Shown here: piece by piece, positions 15,309 to 22,804 of the stretch
Numbering within the stretch: position 1 is the first letter of the stretch
How the letters are laid out: every line of letters starts with the position of its first letter
DNA from: Burkholderiaceae bacterium
GTDB taxonomy: Bacteria; Pseudomonadota; Gammaproteobacteria; Burkholderiales; Burkholderiaceae_C
Assembly: GCA_024235915.1 (NCBI GenBank)
Contig: JACKLO010000007.1
Location: forward strand, 496,001-560,000
Length of the DNA stretch: 64,000 bases
Reading direction: 5' to 3'
The notes under the pieces: model-generated
Seen by the model: only the letters and a program-made list of their open reading frames with translations
The model's database searches: none
What the model was told of the DNA's origin: nothing
Position numbers and translations under genes: made by a program

Positions 15309-15875
15309 ATGGATGAATCCAAAGACCCGCATCAACTTGACCTGGTCGCGCAGGTCACCAAAGCACTTGTGCTGTACTCGCTTGCAGAGTTTCAAGCCGG
15401 CCACGCAAGTGAGATCAAAGTTGAAGCCAACGGTTGGGCCTTTGGCATCTCAGACAACGGGCGAGGGCACTCACCATCACGCCTTGTCGCTGGGTCACCG
15501 TACCTCCAGTTTGTCTATTCGCACCTTCAGTACCCATTCGAAGGCCGAACGGCAGGGCCGGTGCAGTTGCAAGGCATTGGCATGTCGCTCCTGAACTCGC
15601 TTTGCCAAGAGCTTCACGTGTCTTCGCGCAGGAGCGAAGGCGGCGTCCGCCTCACCTTCGTCGAAGGTCGTCACTCGAATCAGGAGGCGCTACCTCCCGG
15701 GTCAGAGGAATCGGGCAACACGGTATCGGGTACCTTGCGCAAGGCGCTTCAGTCGCAGCCCACGGATGCGCAAGCCATCGAGCAGTGGCTTTCGGCTGTG
15801 GCCGACACTCATCCAGGGTTGCTGCTCAGCTTCAACGGGCACCGCGTTGGGCAGGCATCGTCAAGTGCCGCCTAA
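15309..15875 (+). CDS. Slot 14: stand-alone GyrB-like GHKL ATPase domain
   Basis: 188 residues from ATG 15309. FGISDNGRGHSPSRL (about 46-60) matches the DNGRG ATP-binding motif of GyrB/ParE, and LQGIGMSLLNSLCQELHVSSRR (about 94-115) aligns with the GVGVSVVNALS helix. The transducer, TOPRIM and DNA-binding domains are missing, and the N-box Glu/Asn is not obvious. It could be a gyrase decoy or inhibitor, or a degenerate ATP-binding protein. TAA supplied by attC. Confidence 0.65.
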   Translation: MDESKDPHQLDLVAQVTKALVLYSLAEFQAGHASEIKVEANGWAFGISDNGRGHSPSRLVAGSPYLQFVYSHLQYPFEGRTAGPVQLQGIGMSLLNSLCQELHVSSRRSEGGVRLTFVEGRHSNQEALPPGSEESGNTVSGTLRKALQSQPTDAQAIEQWLSAVADTHPGLLLSFNGHRVGQASSSAA

Positions 15876-16000
15876 CCCCTCGCTCAAGCGCCGACGCGCT
15901 CCGGCAGGCAGCGTAAGCCTGGCTCGCGGCCTATGAGGCATCATCGCGAACCAGGCTTACGCCGCCTGCCTCCGCGCGCGGCTTAGCTCGAACGTTAGGC
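15870..16000 (+). other. attC, slot 14 (type B)
   Basis: 131 bp; pentamers GGCAC/GTGCC complementary. Confidence 0.95.
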
Positions 16001-16018
16001 ATCACAGCGCATCCGCCC

Positions 16019-16447
16019 GTGGTCATTCGTCCCGCGAGTAAGACAGACGCATCTGCGATCGCAAAGCTGATGCCTGATCTCGGATACGAGGCAGAGGAGG
16101 CGCAGATCGAAGTCAGGCTGGCGCGTTTGGCAACAAGGCCAGAGAACTTCGTAGCCGTTGCCGAAGTCGGCGAGCATGTGATCGGCCTTTGTCACGTGCA
16201 GGGTGTTCCACTGCTAGCAACAGACGGTTATGCCGAGGTGCAGGCGCTCGTTGTCCGCTCCCAAAGTCAGCGGAAGGGAGTTGGTGCTGCTCTCTTGCGG
16301 GCTTCGGTCCTGTGGGCCTCAGAGCATGGTTATCGCAGAGTCCGCCTGCGCTCTGGTCTTCATCGCGAAGAGGCGCACCGGTTCTACGAGGCTCAGGGCT
16401 TCAAGAGGTCGCGGGCGAGCTACGCTTTTGAGCTGGAGAATGAGTGA
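16019..16447 (+). CDS. Slot 15: GNAT acetyltransferase
   Basis: 142 residues from GTG 16019. N-terminal VIRPASKTDASAIAKL strand-helix, central VQALVVRSQSQRKGVGAALL (the Q/RxxGxG/A acetyl-CoA loop) and C-terminal AHRFYEAQGFKRSR are the GNAT hallmarks. Acetyl-CoA-dependent acylation of an amine; acceptor unknown (could be an antibiotic, amino acid or protein). Confidence 0.88.
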   Translation: MVIRPASKTDASAIAKLMPDLGYEAEEAQIEVRLARLATRPENFVAVAEVGEHVIGLCHVQGVPLLATDGYAEVQALVVRSQSQRKGVGAALLRASVLWASEHGYRRVRLRSGLHREEAHRFYEAQGFKRSRASYAFELENE

Positions 16448-16448
16448 T

Positions 16449-16577
16449 GCCTAACCCCTCGCTCAAGCGCCGACGCGCAACGGCACGGCACCTGGCCCGC
16501 GAAGTGCTCGCTGTCTATCATGCCCTTCGCGGGCCAGGCGCCGTGCCGTCGCGCGCGGCTTAGCTCGAACGTTAGGC
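16449..16577 (+). other. attC, slot 15 (type A)
   Basis: 129 bp; pentamers ATCAC/GTGAT complementary. Confidence 0.95.
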
Positions 16578-16600
16578 CGCACGAAACCCACCACCGCGCT

Positions 16601-16852
16601 ATGCCCGCAGAGCAGTCCGAACAGCCGGAAGACCTTGGGTTTCGGTACCGTGCGCGCAAGGGGGGAGAGGTAGGGGTCACCCATCGCGGGCGTCTGGCGG
16701 CAACGCTGCGGGGCAACCAAGCAGCGGAGTTCCTGGCGGAAGCGCGAGATCCCACTGATCCAGTGGCACAGCAACTCATGGCCCGCCTTACCGGGAACTA
16801 CAAGCGTGGCAACGAACGCCTTGCCAGTAGTCATCCGCGAAACAGGCGGTAG
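16601..16852 (+). CDS. Slot 16a: small basic hypothetical protein
   Basis: 83 residues from ATG 16601, soluble, with GFRYRARKGGEVGVTHRGRLAATL and a helical C-terminus. It overlaps the start of slot 16b by 47 bp, so this is a rare two-gene plus-strand cassette. No family recognised. Confidence 0.5.
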   Translation: MPAEQSEQPEDLGFRYRARKGGEVGVTHRGRLAATLRGNQAAEFLAEARDPTDPVAQQLMARLTGNYKRGNERLASSHPRNRR

Positions 16853-17030
16853 AGCCCTCGTGTCTCGTCTCGCGCTGCTGGTCATCTGCATACTCGCTGG
16901 CGTCGCTATTGGCGCAGTCGGCTCCTATGCCACCGGCAGCCAGCGGTGGTACCTGGCAGTGCCTGTAGTAGTGGTGGCGGCATGGCTGGTTGTTGCAAAC
17001 CCAGAGCAGTGCGCTCAGCGCAAGCAGTGA
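16806..17030 (+). CDS. Slot 16b: small two-helix membrane protein
   Basis: 74 residues from GTG 16806 (GTG 16860 is an alternative without the long overlap). Two membrane helices (LALLVICILAGVAIGAVGSY and YLAVPVVVVAAWLVV). Probably translated together with slot 16a. Function unknown. Confidence 0.55.
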   Translation: MATNALPVVIRETGGRALVSRLALLVICILAGVAIGAVGSYATGSQRWYLAVPVVVVAAWLVVANPEQCAQRKQ

Positions 17031-17055
17031 GCGTTTGGCGTCGACACCGAGTGCG

Positions 17056-17184
17056 GCCTAACACCTCGCTCAAGCGCGGACCCGCAACGGCAAGGCGCTG
17101 CGCCCGCGAGGCGCCTTGGGCTATCCTGCACCTCGCGGGCGCAGCGCCTCGCCGCTGCGGATCCGCTTAGCTCGAACGTTAGGC
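17056..17184 (+). other. attC, slot 16 (type A variant)
   Basis: 129 bp; arms GCGGACCCGCAACGGC and TGCGGATCCGC co-vary from standard type A, keeping the stem. Pentamers CGCAC/GTGCG complementary. Confidence 0.95.
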
Positions 17185-17191
17185 CTCACAG

Positions 17192-18037
17192 ATGCTGCAA
17201 AGTCTCGCTACGTATCGAGGGCCGTCATTGCCCGAAGAAGTTCTATCCGTTCTGGAAAGACTGGAGGGCCTTGGCCTAACAGTCGCTCCGTCCGGGCGCG
17301 CGAACAAGACCATTCGCATTCAGGCGGGAACGACCTATCTGGCTTACGTAAACGAGTTTGTCCTCAAGCGAGGTGGGCTCGTAGGCTATCGCTTCTCGGC
17401 TGGCAAAGGCAAAGCGAGCAACGAGTGTCCCGAAGACTTTGAGCTAGAGCGATTCGCCAGCGAGCGCGGAATTCAATCGGTTGCCTTCGACGTTCAACGC
17501 GATGACGGAAGGCTCTACTTGCACATCCGGGACGGAGATGCTGCTTGCGCATTGCTTCAAAATTGTGCGCGCACTGATGCGAGAACTGAACGCAGATCGC
17601 GAAATGATGAGATTCTATCGGATCTGAAAGACATAAGTGAACAAACAGATATTTCCGAGACGACCCGACGTGCACTTGTAGAGGCGCGTCTTGGTCAGGG
17701 TGCATTTCGCAAGAGTTTACTAAGGATTTATGGTAATCGCTGCGCAGTAACTGAGTTGAACGTGGTGCCACTACTCCGTGCTTCACATATCTTGCCGTGG
17801 AGAGACTCGAATAACGACCAACGCTTGGACCCGAATAACGGGCTTCTTCTCTCTCCAAACTTAGATGCACTCTTCGACTCGTATCTGATCACATTCTCTA
17901 GAGATGGAGAGATTCGCTTCTCTTCGCTGTTAGATTCAACGGCTCGCAAGCTACTAGGACCCACTGGAAATCTGTTGGTTGCGCCTAGCCCTAAGCAGGC
18001 TGAGTACCTGCATCGTCATGGCCTGCGCGTGCGGTGA
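17192..18037 (+). CDS. Slot 17: HNH endonuclease
   Basis: 281 residues from ATG 17192. The C-terminal half has the restriction-type HNH module: YGNRCAVTEL, LRASHILPW (His199), LDPNNGLLLSPNLDALFD (Asn216, Asp225). The N-terminal 120 residues are a separate domain, perhaps sensing modified or foreign DNA. Proteins of this layout occur as single-protein restriction systems. A defence role is inference. The middle of the gene is AT-richer than its surroundings. Confidence 0.85.
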   Translation: MLQSLATYRGPSLPEEVLSVLERLEGLGLTVAPSGRANKTIRIQAGTTYLAYVNEFVLKRGGLVGYRFSAGKGKASNECPEDFELERFASERGIQSVAFDVQRDDGRLYLHIRDGDAACALLQNCARTDARTERRSRNDEILSDLKDISEQTDISETTRRALVEARLGQGAFRKSLLRIYGNRCAVTELNVVPLLRASHILPWRDSNNDQRLDPNNGLLLSPNLDALFDSYLITFSRDGEIRFSSLLDSTARKLLGPTGNLLVAPSPKQAEYLHRHGLRVR

Positions 18038-18038
18038 G

Positions 18039-18167
18039 GCCTAACCCCTCGCTCGAGCGCCGACGCGCAACGGCACGGCACCTGGCCCGCGAACCGCTCA
18101 CTGTGTATCCTGCGCTTCGCGGGCCACGCGCCGCGCCGCTGCGCACGGCTTAGCTCGAACGTTAGGC
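18039..18167 (+). other. attC, slot 17 (type A)
   Basis: 129 bp, minor substitutions; pentamers CTCAC/GTGAG complementary. Confidence 0.95.
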
Positions 18168-18192
18168 GTCACACACATCACCGGAGTCGCCA

Positions 18193-18630
18193 TTGGGGGC
18201 AAAAGCAATTAGGCTGGTTGCTGGCTCAGTGCTGGTGCTGTGCGCACTGCCGACTTTGCCTGAGGAAACTGACCAGGCGCGAATTGCGTTCGTCGCTCCG
18301 AAGATTCGCGTCTTCTTCGGACAAGACGGCTACTGCGGCGCAATGACGAGCTACGACAGCGAAAACGCTGGTGGCGTTCTGGTCACTTCGGGCAAGCGCA
18401 CCTGGTTTCGCCTCAGATCCAACGGGTGTGTCGGGGACTTCTCGTTCATTCCGAAGGCAAGTGGCCGCTATGTCGTGCGGGCTTCCACCTGTACCGTTGA
18501 AGCGTTCGAACTGACGAAGGACAACGGCCCGGTCCGCGAAAGCTTGAATACGGAAGAGCAACGCCTATGCTTGCTGCCTTGGAACCACGGGGTTCCGAAT
18601 GAATCTGGCAAGCCCGAGCCGAATCAGTGA
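18193..18630 (+). CDS. Slot 18: secreted hypothetical protein
   Basis: 145 residues from TTG 18193. N-terminal signal peptide (AIRLVAGSVLVLCALPTLP); the mature part has four cysteines and strands such as RTWFRLRSNGCVGDFSFIP and RYVVRASTCTVEAFELT, suggesting a disulfide-bonded periplasmic beta domain. Similar in style to the slot 6 lipoprotein. No family recognised. Confidence 0.65.
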   Translation: MGAKAIRLVAGSVLVLCALPTLPEETDQARIAFVAPKIRVFFGQDGYCGAMTSYDSENAGGVLVTSGKRTWFRLRSNGCVGDFSFIPKASGRYVVRASTCTVEAFELTKDNGPVRESLNTEEQRLCLLPWNHGVPNESGKPEPNQ

Positions 18631-18631
18631 C

Positions 18632-18757
18632 GCCTAACCCCTCGTTGCAGCCGACGGTCATCGGCCTGGCGCTTGGCCCGCGAAGCGTCGTGGTTCATCA
18701 TGCGCCTCGCGGGCCAAGCGCCATGCCGCTGCCCGCGGCTGAACTCGAACGTTAGGC
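18632..18757 (+). other. attC, slot 18 (type C)
   Basis: 126 bp; pentamers GTCAC/GTGAC complementary. Confidence 0.95.
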
Positions 18758-18762
18758 CGCAG

Positions 18763-19236
18763 ATGGACGCGTCGCTTCGACCCGCCACGCCGTTAGATGA
18801 AGCGGCCGTGGCCGAGGTGATCTGCGAATCCAGGCGTGAGTACGTGGCTTTCGCACCCATGGTCCACACACCGGAAGAGGTTCGGGGTTGGGTCACCGAG
18901 GTTCTCATTCCCGGCGGCGGTGTCACGGTTGCAACGAGAGGCGGAACTGTCGTGGCCGTGCTTGCGGTTTCACAGTCGACGGCGGAAGGATGGATTGACC
19001 AGCTCTACGTCAAGCCTGGCTACACAGGTCAAGGCCTCGGGGCAAAGTTGCTTCAGCATGCGCACACCGCGCTTAGGCCACCCGTTCGTCTGTATACGTT
19101 CCAAGCAAATGCCGGTGCCAGGCGGTTTTACGAACGCCACGGCTATGCGCCTGAACTGTTCACCGATGGTTCGGCCAACGAGGAGGGCGTACCGGATGTC
19201 CTGTACGTCTGGGGTGGCCGTGAAACTGCGGCCTAA
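18763..19236 (+). CDS. Slot 19: GNAT acetyltransferase
   Basis: 157 residues from ATG 18763, only five bases after attC. SLRPATPLDEAAVAEV, IDQLYVKPGYTGQGLGAKLL (acetyl-CoA loop) and AGARRFYERHGYAPE are GNAT motifs. Closest in style to small N-acetyltransferases of the PhnO/ElaA type. Acceptor unknown. TAA supplied by attC. Confidence 0.88.
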   Translation: MDASLRPATPLDEAAVAEVICESRREYVAFAPMVHTPEEVRGWVTEVLIPGGGVTVATRGGTVVAVLAVSQSTAEGWIDQLYVKPGYTGQGLGAKLLQHAHTALRPPVRLYTFQANAGARRFYERHGYAPELFTDGSANEEGVPDVLYVWGGRETAA

Positions 19237-19361
19237 CACCTCGCTCAAGCGCCGACGCGCTCCGGCAGGCGGCGTAAGGCTGGTCCGCGGCCTATGAGGC
19301 ATCATCGCGTACCAGCCTTACGCCGCCTGCCTCCGCGCGCGGCTTAGCTCGAACGTTAGGC
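19231..19361 (+). other. attC, slot 19 (type B)
   Basis: 131 bp; pentamers CGCAG/CTGCG complementary, one of the rarer pairs. Confidence 0.95.
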
Positions 19362-19375
19362 CGCACATTCCATCC

Positions 19376-19633
19376 ATGCGCCAGATCGCTATCGCATTGA
19401 TCCGTGGCTACAAGAGGTTCTTGTCTCCGGCCAAAGGGTTCAACTGCGCATATCGGGTGTATTGCGGTCGGGCCAGTTGCTCGACCTTCGGAATCCGCGC
19501 CATTCGCCGATTCGGCACATATCGAGGGATCGGGCTGCTCAGCAGCCCGAGAGTTTTGCTACGCGAAGACTCTCCCGTGGTGCTGCGCCCATCACAGCGC
19601 TCTTGCGCGAACACAGCGAACAGTTGCACCTGA
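19376..19633 (+). pseudogene. Slot 20: YidD-like gene, probably frame-disrupted
   Basis: From ATG 19376 the first 55 residues fit the YidD membrane-insertion-factor family: IRGYKRFLSPAKGFNCAYRV, then CSTFGIRAIRRFGTYRGIGLL. After that the sequence (SSPRVLLREDSP...) no longer looks like YidD, while neighbouring frames continue with Cys/His-rich stretches up to about 19780. An indel near 19540 is likely, or the tail is genuinely novel. Bases 19634-19796 hold no other gene. Confidence 0.5.
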
Positions 19634-19796
19634 AGTACGGGCCAAGTGGCTGCTCTGTCTCAATCTCGAATCGGACGCCACCGCAGTGACAGGAACCTTT
19701 GTACTTGGTCATGTGCTGAGCATTCGGTGCGCTTTGTGTTTGAAGCCTTTGGTCACTCCAATGACCTGCGAACGGGCTCGAACGCGTCCATGTGCG

Positions 19797-19925
19797 GCCT
19801 AACGTTCGAGCTAAGCCGCGCGCAGCGGCGCGGCGCCTGGCCCGCGAAGGGCATGAAAGACAACGTGCGCTTCGCGGGCCAGGTGCCGTGCCGTTGCGCG
19901 TCGGCGCTTGAGCGAGCGGTTAGGC
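19797..19925 (-). other. Inverted attC (type A) between slots 20 and 21
   Basis: Reads GCCTAACGTTCGAGCTAAGCC... on the plus strand, the reverse complement of a type A site. It belongs to the inverted NTF2-like fragment that follows. It is the only attC in the array in this orientation. Confidence 0.9.
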
Positions 19926-20127
19926 GTCACTCAGCGAGCGCCGAAGTTGAACTTTCCCGCTCCCGAACTCCGCTGGCGAAGATGTGTGCTGATGAAAGAC
20001 CTTCCAACTGCCTGACTCAAGGCGCAGGCTGACGCTGAACCTGTTCTCTAACCAGCGCAGTTCAGTCCCGTCGGCGGAGACAGCGGCGAAGCGCCATATG
20101 CCATGGGCTACGGCGAGGCTTGCCATC
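19920..20127 (-). pseudogene. Slot 21: inverted, truncated copy of the slot 3 NTF2/SnoaL gene
   Basis: The minus strand encodes SLAVAHGIWRFAAVSADGTEL...FGSGKVQLRRSLSDA, about 66 codons nearly identical to the C-terminus of slot 3, with stop TAA in the inverted attC. The 5' part is missing: homology stops near 20127, where it joins unrelated sequence. Confidence 0.8.
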
Positions 20128-20292
20128 GTCGATGGCATCGGTGCACTTCGAACACACGCAAGCTCCGCGCATGGAGCAGGCAAGACGCAGTACAAGCTTG
20201 AGCCGCGCCATGCAAGACTTGCTATCCATGCCGCGCATACGGTCACGCTCTTCATCTTGGAGTCATGGAAGCGCAAGGGCGCCTCTCGGTGA
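20128..20292 (+). pseudogene. Slot 21: 3' end of a plus-strand cassette gene
   Basis: An open frame (ending ...VTLFILESWKRKGASR) stops with TGA at 20290-20292, directly before attC, as in normal cassettes, but its upstream part has been replaced by the inverted fragment. The slot's end pentamer (GTGAG) does not match its start (GTCAC), confirming a chimera. Confidence 0.5.
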
Positions 20293-20293
20293 G

Positions 20294-20424
20294 GCCTAAC
20301 CCCTCGCTCAAGCGCCGACGCGCTCCGGCAGACGGCGTAAGCCTGGTCCGCGGCCTGTGAAGCATCATCGCGAACCAGGCTTACGCCGCCTGCCTCCGCG
20401 CGCGGCTTAGCTCGAACGTTAGGC
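20294..20424 (+). other. attC, slot 21 (type B)
   Basis: 131 bp, intact boxes; pentamer rule broken (see slot 21). Confidence 0.95.
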
Positions 20425-20442
20425 CGCACAGGGAGGAGTCCG

Positions 20443-20928
20443 TTGAGTCCCGCAGCCGCGATTGAAGACGCCGTAAGGCGTTCACTGCTGGAACGTCGGC
20501 ATGTCTGCAGTTCCGAGCGGAAAGCATGGGAGCTTGCGCGTCAGCCTTCGCGGACCAACGAAGAAGAGAAGCGGATGCTTCAGCTCGCTATGAGCGCAAT
20601 GGACTTCTGGGGTCATTGTGGGTTTGCCAATGACCGCGCGCATGCGCATCTACTTCTGGCACACGTCTTCGCAACTCAGCGCAACCCCAACCGAGCTCTG
20701 ATGGCGCTGGTCCATGCCGAACAGAATCTCGGGGCAAGGGGGGCTCAGTTGTGGGAGCGTGCTCTGTTGCATGCAGTAGCAGCTGGTGTCGCGGCGTCGC
20801 AGGGCGATCCGGAAGGGCACAGAGCCAACTACCTCCGTGCCACGGAACTGGTCGCCGCGCTTCCGGACGCAGATGAACGGGCAATCCTAGAAGCAACGGT
20901 ACGGGTTCTGCCTGTCCCGGTAGGGTAG
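20443..20928 (+). CDS. Slot 22: helical (TPR-like) hypothetical protein
   Basis: 161 residues from TTG 20443, after a GGGAGGAG site. All-helical, alanine/leucine-rich, with repeated helix pairs (DRAHAHLLLAHVFATQRNPNRALMALVHAEQNLG; LWERALLHAVAAGVAASQGDPEGHRANYLRATELV) spaced like tetratricopeptide repeats. Possibly a protein-interaction module. Confidence 0.65.
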   Translation: MSPAAAIEDAVRRSLLERRHVCSSERKAWELARQPSRTNEEEKRMLQLAMSAMDFWGHCGFANDRAHAHLLLAHVFATQRNPNRALMALVHAEQNLGARGAQLWERALLHAVAAGVAASQGDPEGHRANYLRATELVAALPDADERAILEATVRVLPVPVG

Positions 20929-20941
20929 GTCCGCGAGTGCG

Positions 20942-21070
20942 GCCTAACACCTCGCTCAAGCGCCGACGCGCAACGGCACGGCGCCTGGCCCGTGCGGCGC
21001 AGTGTGCGTATCATGCGCCGCACGGGCCAGGCACCGCGCCGCTGCGCGCGGCTTAGCTCGAACGTTAGGC
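20942..21070 (+). other. attC, slot 22 (type A)
   Basis: 129 bp with CGTGCGGCGC / GCGCCGCACG inner arms; pentamers CGCAC/GTGCG complementary. Confidence 0.95.
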
Positions 21071-21108
21071 CTCGCAGGTGGCCCCGCCGCGAGGGCTTGC
21101 AGCAGTTG

Positions 21109-21128
21109 GTTAGTGTATATACACTAAC
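21109..21128. promoter_or_regulatory. Perfect 20-bp palindrome at the brnT start: candidate BrnA operator
   Basis: GTTAGTGTATATACACTAAC abuts the brnT ATG at 21129. BrnA antitoxins repress their own operon by binding palindromic promoter DNA. The AT-rich centre could double as the -10 element with TTGCAG (21098-21103) as a weak -35. The transcript would then be nearly leaderless. Confidence 0.7.
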
Positions 21129-21407
21129 ATGGTGCGAGTCACCTTCGATCCAACCAAGCGCCAGAAGACACTTGATGAGCGTGGCTTGGACTTCAAGGAC
21201 GCAGCTCTTGTCTTCAAGGGCGTGACTGTCGAGGTCGAGGATGTTCGCAAGGAGTACGGTGAACGTCGCATCATCTGCTTCGGCAAGCTGAAAGGCCGAA
21301 TGGTGGTTGTGGGGTACACCCCGCGTGGCGCGGAGCGCCATGTCTTCAGCATGCGAAAGGCCAACGATCGTGAGCAAGCCCGCCTCGCGCCGTACTTCGG
21401 GGTCTGA
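21129..21407 (+). CDS. brnT: Slot 23: BrnT toxin (RelE-like ribonuclease)
   Basis: 92 residues from ATG 21129. FDPTKRQKTLDERGLDFKDAALVF, EDVRKEYGERRIICFGKL and RMVVVGYTPRGAERHVFSMRKANDRE are the BrnT signatures, including the conserved basic residues of the RNase fold. BrnT cleaves RNA and arrests growth; BrnA neutralises it. As a cassette it can stabilise its part of the array against deletion. It overlaps brnA by 38 bp. Confidence 0.92.
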   Translation: MVRVTFDPTKRQKTLDERGLDFKDAALVFKGVTVEVEDVRKEYGERRIICFGKLKGRMVVVGYTPRGAERHVFSMRKANDREQARLAPYFGV

Positions 21408-21663
21408 TCTGCAGCGCGTTGATACGCACAAGATCAAACCACACGAGTACAAGGAACTACCTGAACTCACAGACGCCATGCTTGCGCGTGCCGTCGTGAA
21501 CAAGGGTGGTCGTCCCAAGTCGGAGAATCCTCGGCAACTCATCAGTTTGCGGCTGCCGCCCGAGGTTGTCGCGCGCTGGCGTGCCACGGGTCCAGGCTGG
21601 CAAACACGCATGGCAGAGCGTCTGGCAAAGTCGCCGCTGCCAAGGCCGAAGAGCGACGCCTAA
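21370..21663 (+). CDS. brnA: Slot 23: BrnA antitoxin
   Basis: 97 residues from GTG 21370 inside the end of brnT, so translation is coupled. LPELTDAMLARAVVNKGGRP followed by QLISLRLPPEVVARWRATGPGWQTRMAERL is the ribbon-helix-helix DNA-binding domain of BrnA. It should bind BrnT and repress the operon at the 21109-21128 palindrome. TAA supplied by attC. Confidence 0.9.
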   Translation: MSKPASRRTSGSDLQRVDTHKIKPHEYKELPELTDAMLARAVVNKGGRPKSENPRQLISLRLPPEVVARWRATGPGWQTRMAERLAKSPLPRPKSDA

Positions 21664-21783
21664 CCCCTCGTTCCAGCCGACGGCCACCGGCATGGCACTT
21701 GGCCCGCGAAACGCCTTGGTACATCATGCGCCTCGCGGGCCAAGCGCCATGCCGCTGCCCGCGGCTGAACTCGAACGTTAGGC
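21658..21783 (+). other. attC, slot 23 (type C)
   Basis: 126 bp; pentamers CTCGC/GCGAC match at four of five positions. Confidence 0.95.
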
Positions 21784-21803
21784 CGCACAGAGGGCACCGC
21801 TGT

Positions 21804-22280
21804 ATGCACATCGAAGTCGACGATCTCAGCCGCCCTGAAGTCCATGCATTGCTGGCGGAACACTTGCAGAACATGCATGAGTTGTCTCCGCCTGAGAGCG
21901 TTCACGCGCTGAACATGGACGGACTGAAGGTGCCTGAAGTTACGTTCTGGACGGTCTGGAACGATGCAGAACTCGTCGGATGCGGGGCGCTCAAGGAACT
22001 CGACGGAATGCATGGCGAGGTTAAGTCCATGCGCACTCCGGCAAGTAAGAGAAGGCAGGGGGCAGGGCGGCTTGTCTTGTCGCACATCATCGAAGTTGCA
22101 CGAGGCCGTGGCTACGAACGGTTGAGCCTCGAAACGGGAACGATGGAAGCCTTCAAGCCTGCACACTGCCTATACGAGAGCTATGGCTTCAGCTATTGCG
22201 GGCCGTTTGGTTCGTACCAAGAAGATCCGAACAGCATCTTCATGAGCCTGGAACTGGGGCAGCCAAAGGGTGCGGCCTAA
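21804..22280 (+). CDS. Slot 24: GNAT acetyltransferase
   Basis: 158 residues from ATG 21804. MHIEVDDLSRPEVHALLAEHL, then ALKELDGMHGEVKSM, then RRQGAGRLVLSHIIEVARGRG (acetyl-CoA loop QxxGxG type) and HCLYESYGFSYCGPFGSY. This layout resembles the YsnE/PhnO-like group of small-molecule acetyltransferases. Acceptor unknown. TAA supplied by attC. Confidence 0.88.
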   Translation: MHIEVDDLSRPEVHALLAEHLQNMHELSPPESVHALNMDGLKVPEVTFWTVWNDAELVGCGALKELDGMHGEVKSMRTPASKRRQGAGRLVLSHIIEVARGRGYERLSLETGTMEAFKPAHCLYESYGFSYCGPFGSYQEDPNSIFMSLELGQPKGAA

Positions 22281-22403
22281 CCCCTCGCTCAAGCGCCGAC
22301 GCGTAACGGCGCGGCACCTGGCCCGCGAGGCGCCTGTGGCCTATCCTGCACCTCGCGGGCCAGGCGCCGCGCCGTTGCGCGCGGCTTAGCTCGAACGTTA
22401 GGC
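22275..22403 (+). other. attC, slot 24 (type A)
   Basis: 129 bp; pentamers CGCAC/GTGCG complementary. Confidence 0.95.
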
Positions 22404-22420
22404 GTCACGAGCCCCGCGTC

Positions 22421-22666
22421 ATGCATAGCAGGGCTTCGGCACCGCCGTCTCCGTTGTTCGGCTCGCCCAGCGCAGTGATTCAGCGACTTCTTCAACTGCT
22501 GCGCCGCGCGGCAAAGCCGTGCAGCGAGCGCTTCGCGTATGCGCATGTGCTTGCCTTGCTGCTTGCCCGGCAAGGCTGGTGGCGCGGCGTTGACGCCTTG
22601 CCCGGAGCGGTGGGGACCGTGGTTCTAAGCCGTGGCGCGGCGCGCTCGGAACGGCGTGATGCCTAA
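22421..22666 (+). CDS. Slot 25: small hypothetical ORF
   Basis: 81 residues from ATG 22421 to a TAA supplied by attC. One helical stretch (VIQRLLQLLRRAAKPCSERFAYAHVLALLLARQGWW). GC-rich with poor coding character. It may be a real small protein, or slot 25 may be another gene-less cassette. Confidence 0.35.
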   Translation: MHSRASAPPSPLFGSPSAVIQRLLQLLRRAAKPCSERFAYAHVLALLLARQGWWRGVDALPGAVGTVVLSRGAARSERRDA

Positions 22667-22786
22667 CCCTTCGCTGCAGCCGACGGTCGCCGGCATTGGG
22701 CTTGGCCCGTGCAACGCCATTGCCTATTATGCGCCGCACAGGCCAAGCCCAATGCCAGCGCACGCGGCTGAGCTCAAACGTTAGGC
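22661..22786 (+). other. attC, slot 25 (type C variant)
   Basis: 126 bp; CTTCGCTGCAGCCGACGG left arm, GGCTGAGCTCAAACG right arm, the same variant as slot 44. Pentamers GTCAC/GTGAT match at four of five. Confidence 0.95.
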
Positions 22787-22804
22787 GTCACAGGAGCACA
22801 TGCC

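Noticed and set aside
22421..22666. Minus-strand ORF 22289-22573 as the slot 25 gene
   Set aside because: It reads through the preceding attC and has no coding character. The plus-strand ORF is only slightly better and is listed with low confidence.
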